14,247 nucleotides of DNA, taken from Actinomycetes bacterium (lineage in GTDB: Bacteria > Actinomycetota > Acidimicrobiia > Spongiisociales > UBA5794). Below are positions 12,633 through 14,247 of this stretch, in pieces. The notes under the pieces were generated by a model. The model saw nothing but the letters and a program-made list of their open reading frames with translations, made no database searches and was not told the origin of the DNA. Position 1 is the first letter of the stretch; each line of letters begins with the position of its first letter. The stretch is taken from assembly GCA_023336875.1 (NCBI GenBank), contig JAMBLH010000080.1, positions 1 through 14,247 of the forward strand. Reading direction: 5' to 3'. The position numbers and the translations under genes were made by a program.

Positions 12633-14060
12633 ATGGTGTCGAAGAAGCCTCGGTTGGCGTTGGGCGGCTTGCTGGCCGCGGCTGTTCTAGGAATCATGTC
12701 GGCAGCTCCCGCCACCGGACAGGCGAACCAGCCGCCAACAGCTGTTGTGGCGGCCAGCTCGACAACCGGTCAGGTCGGCACGATCATCGTGTTCGACGGC
12801 ACCGACTCGGTGGATTTTGACGGAACGATCGTCTCGTACTCCTGGGATTTCGGCGACGGCACACCCACGGTGTCGGGCAATGTCGACGAGGTCGGCCTGC
12901 TCTATCACACCTTTGAAGCAGATGGCGCCTACACCGTGAACCTCGATGTCACAGACGACCAGGGAACCGTAAGCGACCCGTCCGACCCCACCGCTACGGC
13001 CATCATCACGATCGGTGGCGGAACGACCACGACGCATGCTCCTGCAATCACAACGCTCCCGCCGGATAACGCAAGTGCCGGTGCCCTGTACTCCTCCCAA
13101 TGTGCTCTCTGCCACGGTGCGTCGGGTGAGGGCACCACGGCCGGGCCATCTCTGCAGGCATCTGTCTGGACCGAGTCGGCGACCACCCTGGCAGTAGCCA
13201 GCGGTGTTGGTGTGATGCCGGGTTTCTCCGAGTCACTCACGAGCGAGCAGATCAGAGCTGTGTCTGTGTACTCGATGAGAATGCAGACGGACGATCCAGC
13301 GGATCCGATCGAGGACGATGACGGCGAGGGGTCCACTACATCAGCGGGGCCCGCCGAGCTATATGAGACAAATTGTGCTGCCTGCCACGGGGCGGCTGGC
13401 GAAGGTCGGATAGCGGCTTCGTTGCAGAGTTCTGTGTTCGATGTCGACGCGACTCTGGATGCGATAGCCAATGGTGTCGGCTCGATGCCTGGCTTCAGCA
13501 GCGACCTCAGCGAGGACCAGATCAAGGACCTGGCGGCGTACAGCGTCGCCTTCCAGGGCGGAACAGACGTATCCGCCGAAGCAACACCGACCGGCACGCT
13601 TCCCACAGGGAAAGGCGCCTCCATCTACGCTGCGAGCTGTGCGGCCTGCCACGGGTCCATTGGTGAAGGTGCTTCGGCAATGCCGATCAACGTGCCGTTC
13701 GACAATGCCCAGCTCGTCGAGATCATCCGGGTAGGTATCGGAGACATGCCGGGGTTCGCCACCGCTCTGAGCGAGGACCAGATTGTGGTTCTTGCTGAGT
13801 ACACACACGCACTCGCCGAACTGTCCGCACCACCTACGGCTGCCGCTGTGCCAACTGACGAGTACATCGTGGCGATCCAGCCAAGCAGGTATGTCGAGTT
13901 CGACACCGAGAGAAGCTCGGTGCCTCTCGATCCCGACACCCAACTCAAGTTGGCGCTCGGATCGATGGTAGTTCTCGGCCTACTTGCACTCGGAGGAGCA
14001 CGCAGCGTCCACAGGGCGGGACGCGCGTCAGAAAACGCTGGCACAGCAGGTTCGTCCTGA
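12633..14060 (+). CDS. PKD-domain protein with three cytochrome c domains and C-terminal anchor
   Basis: A 475-residue extracytoplasmic protein. A signal peptide (about 1-29, ending APATGQA) is followed by a PKD-type beta domain (about 34-127, with SYSWDFGDGTPT and YTVNLDVTDDQG), a Thr-rich linker, and three cytochrome c domains with CALCH (157-161), CAACH (248-252) and CAACH (336-340). Each has a GVMPGF, GSMPGF or GDMPGF loop supplying a methionine ligand (M195, M285, M372). A membrane helix (about 438-455) anchors the C-terminus. The domains share the spacing CHG...GEG...MPGF...EQI, so they arose by internal duplication. It is divergent from qcrC and is a candidate electron acceptor of the bc complex. 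The ATG at 12633 has only a weak upstream AGGTGG; a GTG follows directly at 12636. Confidence 0.88.
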   Translation: MVSKKPRLALGGLLAAAVLGIMSAAPATGQANQPPTAVVAASSTTGQVGTIIVFDGTDSVDFDGTIVSYSWDFGDGTPTVSGNVDEVGLLYHTFEADGAYTVNLDVTDDQGTVSDPSDPTATAIITIGGGTTTTHAPAITTLPPDNASAGALYSSQCALCHGASGEGTTAGPSLQASVWTESATTLAVASGVGVMPGFSESLTSEQIRAVSVYSMRMQTDDPADPIEDDDGEGSTTSAGPAELYETNCAACHGAAGEGRIAASLQSSVFDVDATLDAIANGVGSMPGFSSDLSEDQIKDLAAYSVAFQGGTDVSAEATPTGTLPTGKGASIYAASCAACHGSIGEGASAMPINVPFDNAQLVEIIRVGIGDMPGFATALSEDQIVVLAEYTHALAELSAPPTAAAVPTDEYIVAIQPSRYVEFDTERSSVPLDPDTQLKLALGSMVVLGLLALGGARSVHRAGRASENAGTAGSS

Positions 14061-14111
14061 CTCCTGGGACGAGCTCCGAGGTCGACCAATCGTCGGTGGT
14101 CCGGCCGCGGA

Positions 14112-14140
14112 TCGACAGCTCCCTCGCGAGTCATACACTC
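14112..14140 (+). promoter_or_regulatory. Near-consensus promoter for a leaderless edge gene
   Basis: TCGACA (14112-14117), exactly 17 bases, then TACACT (14135-14140). Six bases further lies the GTG at 14147, where transcription would be expected to begin, so the message would be leaderless. No ribosome site precedes either GTG candidate, which agrees with this. Confidence 0.5.
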
Positions 14141-14146
14141 CGTCTG

Positions 14147-14247
14147 GTGTCTGACGTGGCGAAGATTGCAGACCTGGTTGAGGTCTCTGTTCGTGCAGGG
14201 GCTGTTCGCATCCTCCAGGATCTGTCACTCACCGTATCGGGAGGCGA
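14147..14247 (+). CDS. ccmA: ABC transporter ATPase N-terminus, probably CcmA haem exporter subunit
   Basis: Only about 33 residues are in the window, and the gene continues past the right edge. From the GTG at 14147 the frame reads VSDVAKIADLVEVSVRAGAV and then RILQDLSLTVSGG. This is the typical first strand and turn of an ABC ATPase, where the L-x-V-x-x-G-x-x-I-L-x-D-L-S-L pattern precedes G-E and the Walker A loop. The Walker A itself lies beyond the edge. CcmA is the likeliest identity because the window already holds ccmFHIG but lacks ccmABCDE; another ABC transporter is possible. The GTG at 14156 is an alternative start. The placement of a promoter directly ahead favours 14147. Confidence 0.6.
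   Translation, partial: MSDVAKIADLVEVSVRAGAVRILQDLSLTVSGG

Noticed and set aside
12929..13624. 231-residue minus-strand frame
   Set aside because: Antisense to the PKD cytochrome gene, with no recognisable features.

Overview
The window is a GC-rich bacterial segment that reads as actinobacterial, probably an Acidimicrobiia-like lineage. The reasons are a QcrC-QcrA-QcrB bc complex of actinobacterial type (three-helix Rieske protein, cytochrome b with PDWY), frequent GTG starts, Thr/Pro-rich linkers and TANNNT-type -10 boxes. Lineage is inferred from protein character only. The unifying theme is c-type cytochromes: six proteins carry 19 haem-c attachment motifs (18 CXXCH and one CX3CH), next to the machinery that attaches haem c.

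Left part (1-2488): the N-terminus of a PhnD-like substrate-binding lipoprotein (minus) lies opposite tatA (plus). An eroded thioredoxin remnant (minus) containing a 28-nt near-perfect palindrome follows. Then comes a NapC/NirT-like membrane cytochrome with three N-terminal helices and seven haem motifs (plus).

Centre (2551-8518, all minus): in transcription order, a 44-codon ORF, ccmF, ccmH, ccmI (TPR) and ccmG, joined by four-base start/stop overlaps. This is a System I (Ccm) maturation operon. After a gap with its own promoter-like sequence come a membrane-anchored tetrahaem cytochrome and a membrane-anchored NHL beta-propeller protein, the latter preceded by two hairpins.

Right part (8696-14247): a trihaem paralogue of the tetrahaem protein, whose fourth haem region is replaced by a Thr/Pro repeat tail (plus); a frameshifted DUF411 remnant (minus); the overlapping qcrC-qcrA-qcrB operon (minus); a divergent PKD-domain protein with three cytochrome c domains (plus); and, at the edge, the start of an ABC ATPase that is probably ccmA (plus).

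Proposed working: quinol is oxidised by the Qcr complex and perhaps by the NapC-like cytochrome. Electrons pass to membrane-tethered cytochromes on the outer face. The Ccm proteins mature all of these, and TatA may help export the Rieske domain, which has a twin-arginine motif before its third helix. The most unusual feature is that QcrC has one haem instead of two while QcrB has gained a C-terminal cytochrome c domain, as if the second haem had moved to another subunit. No terminal oxidase or reductase is visible here.
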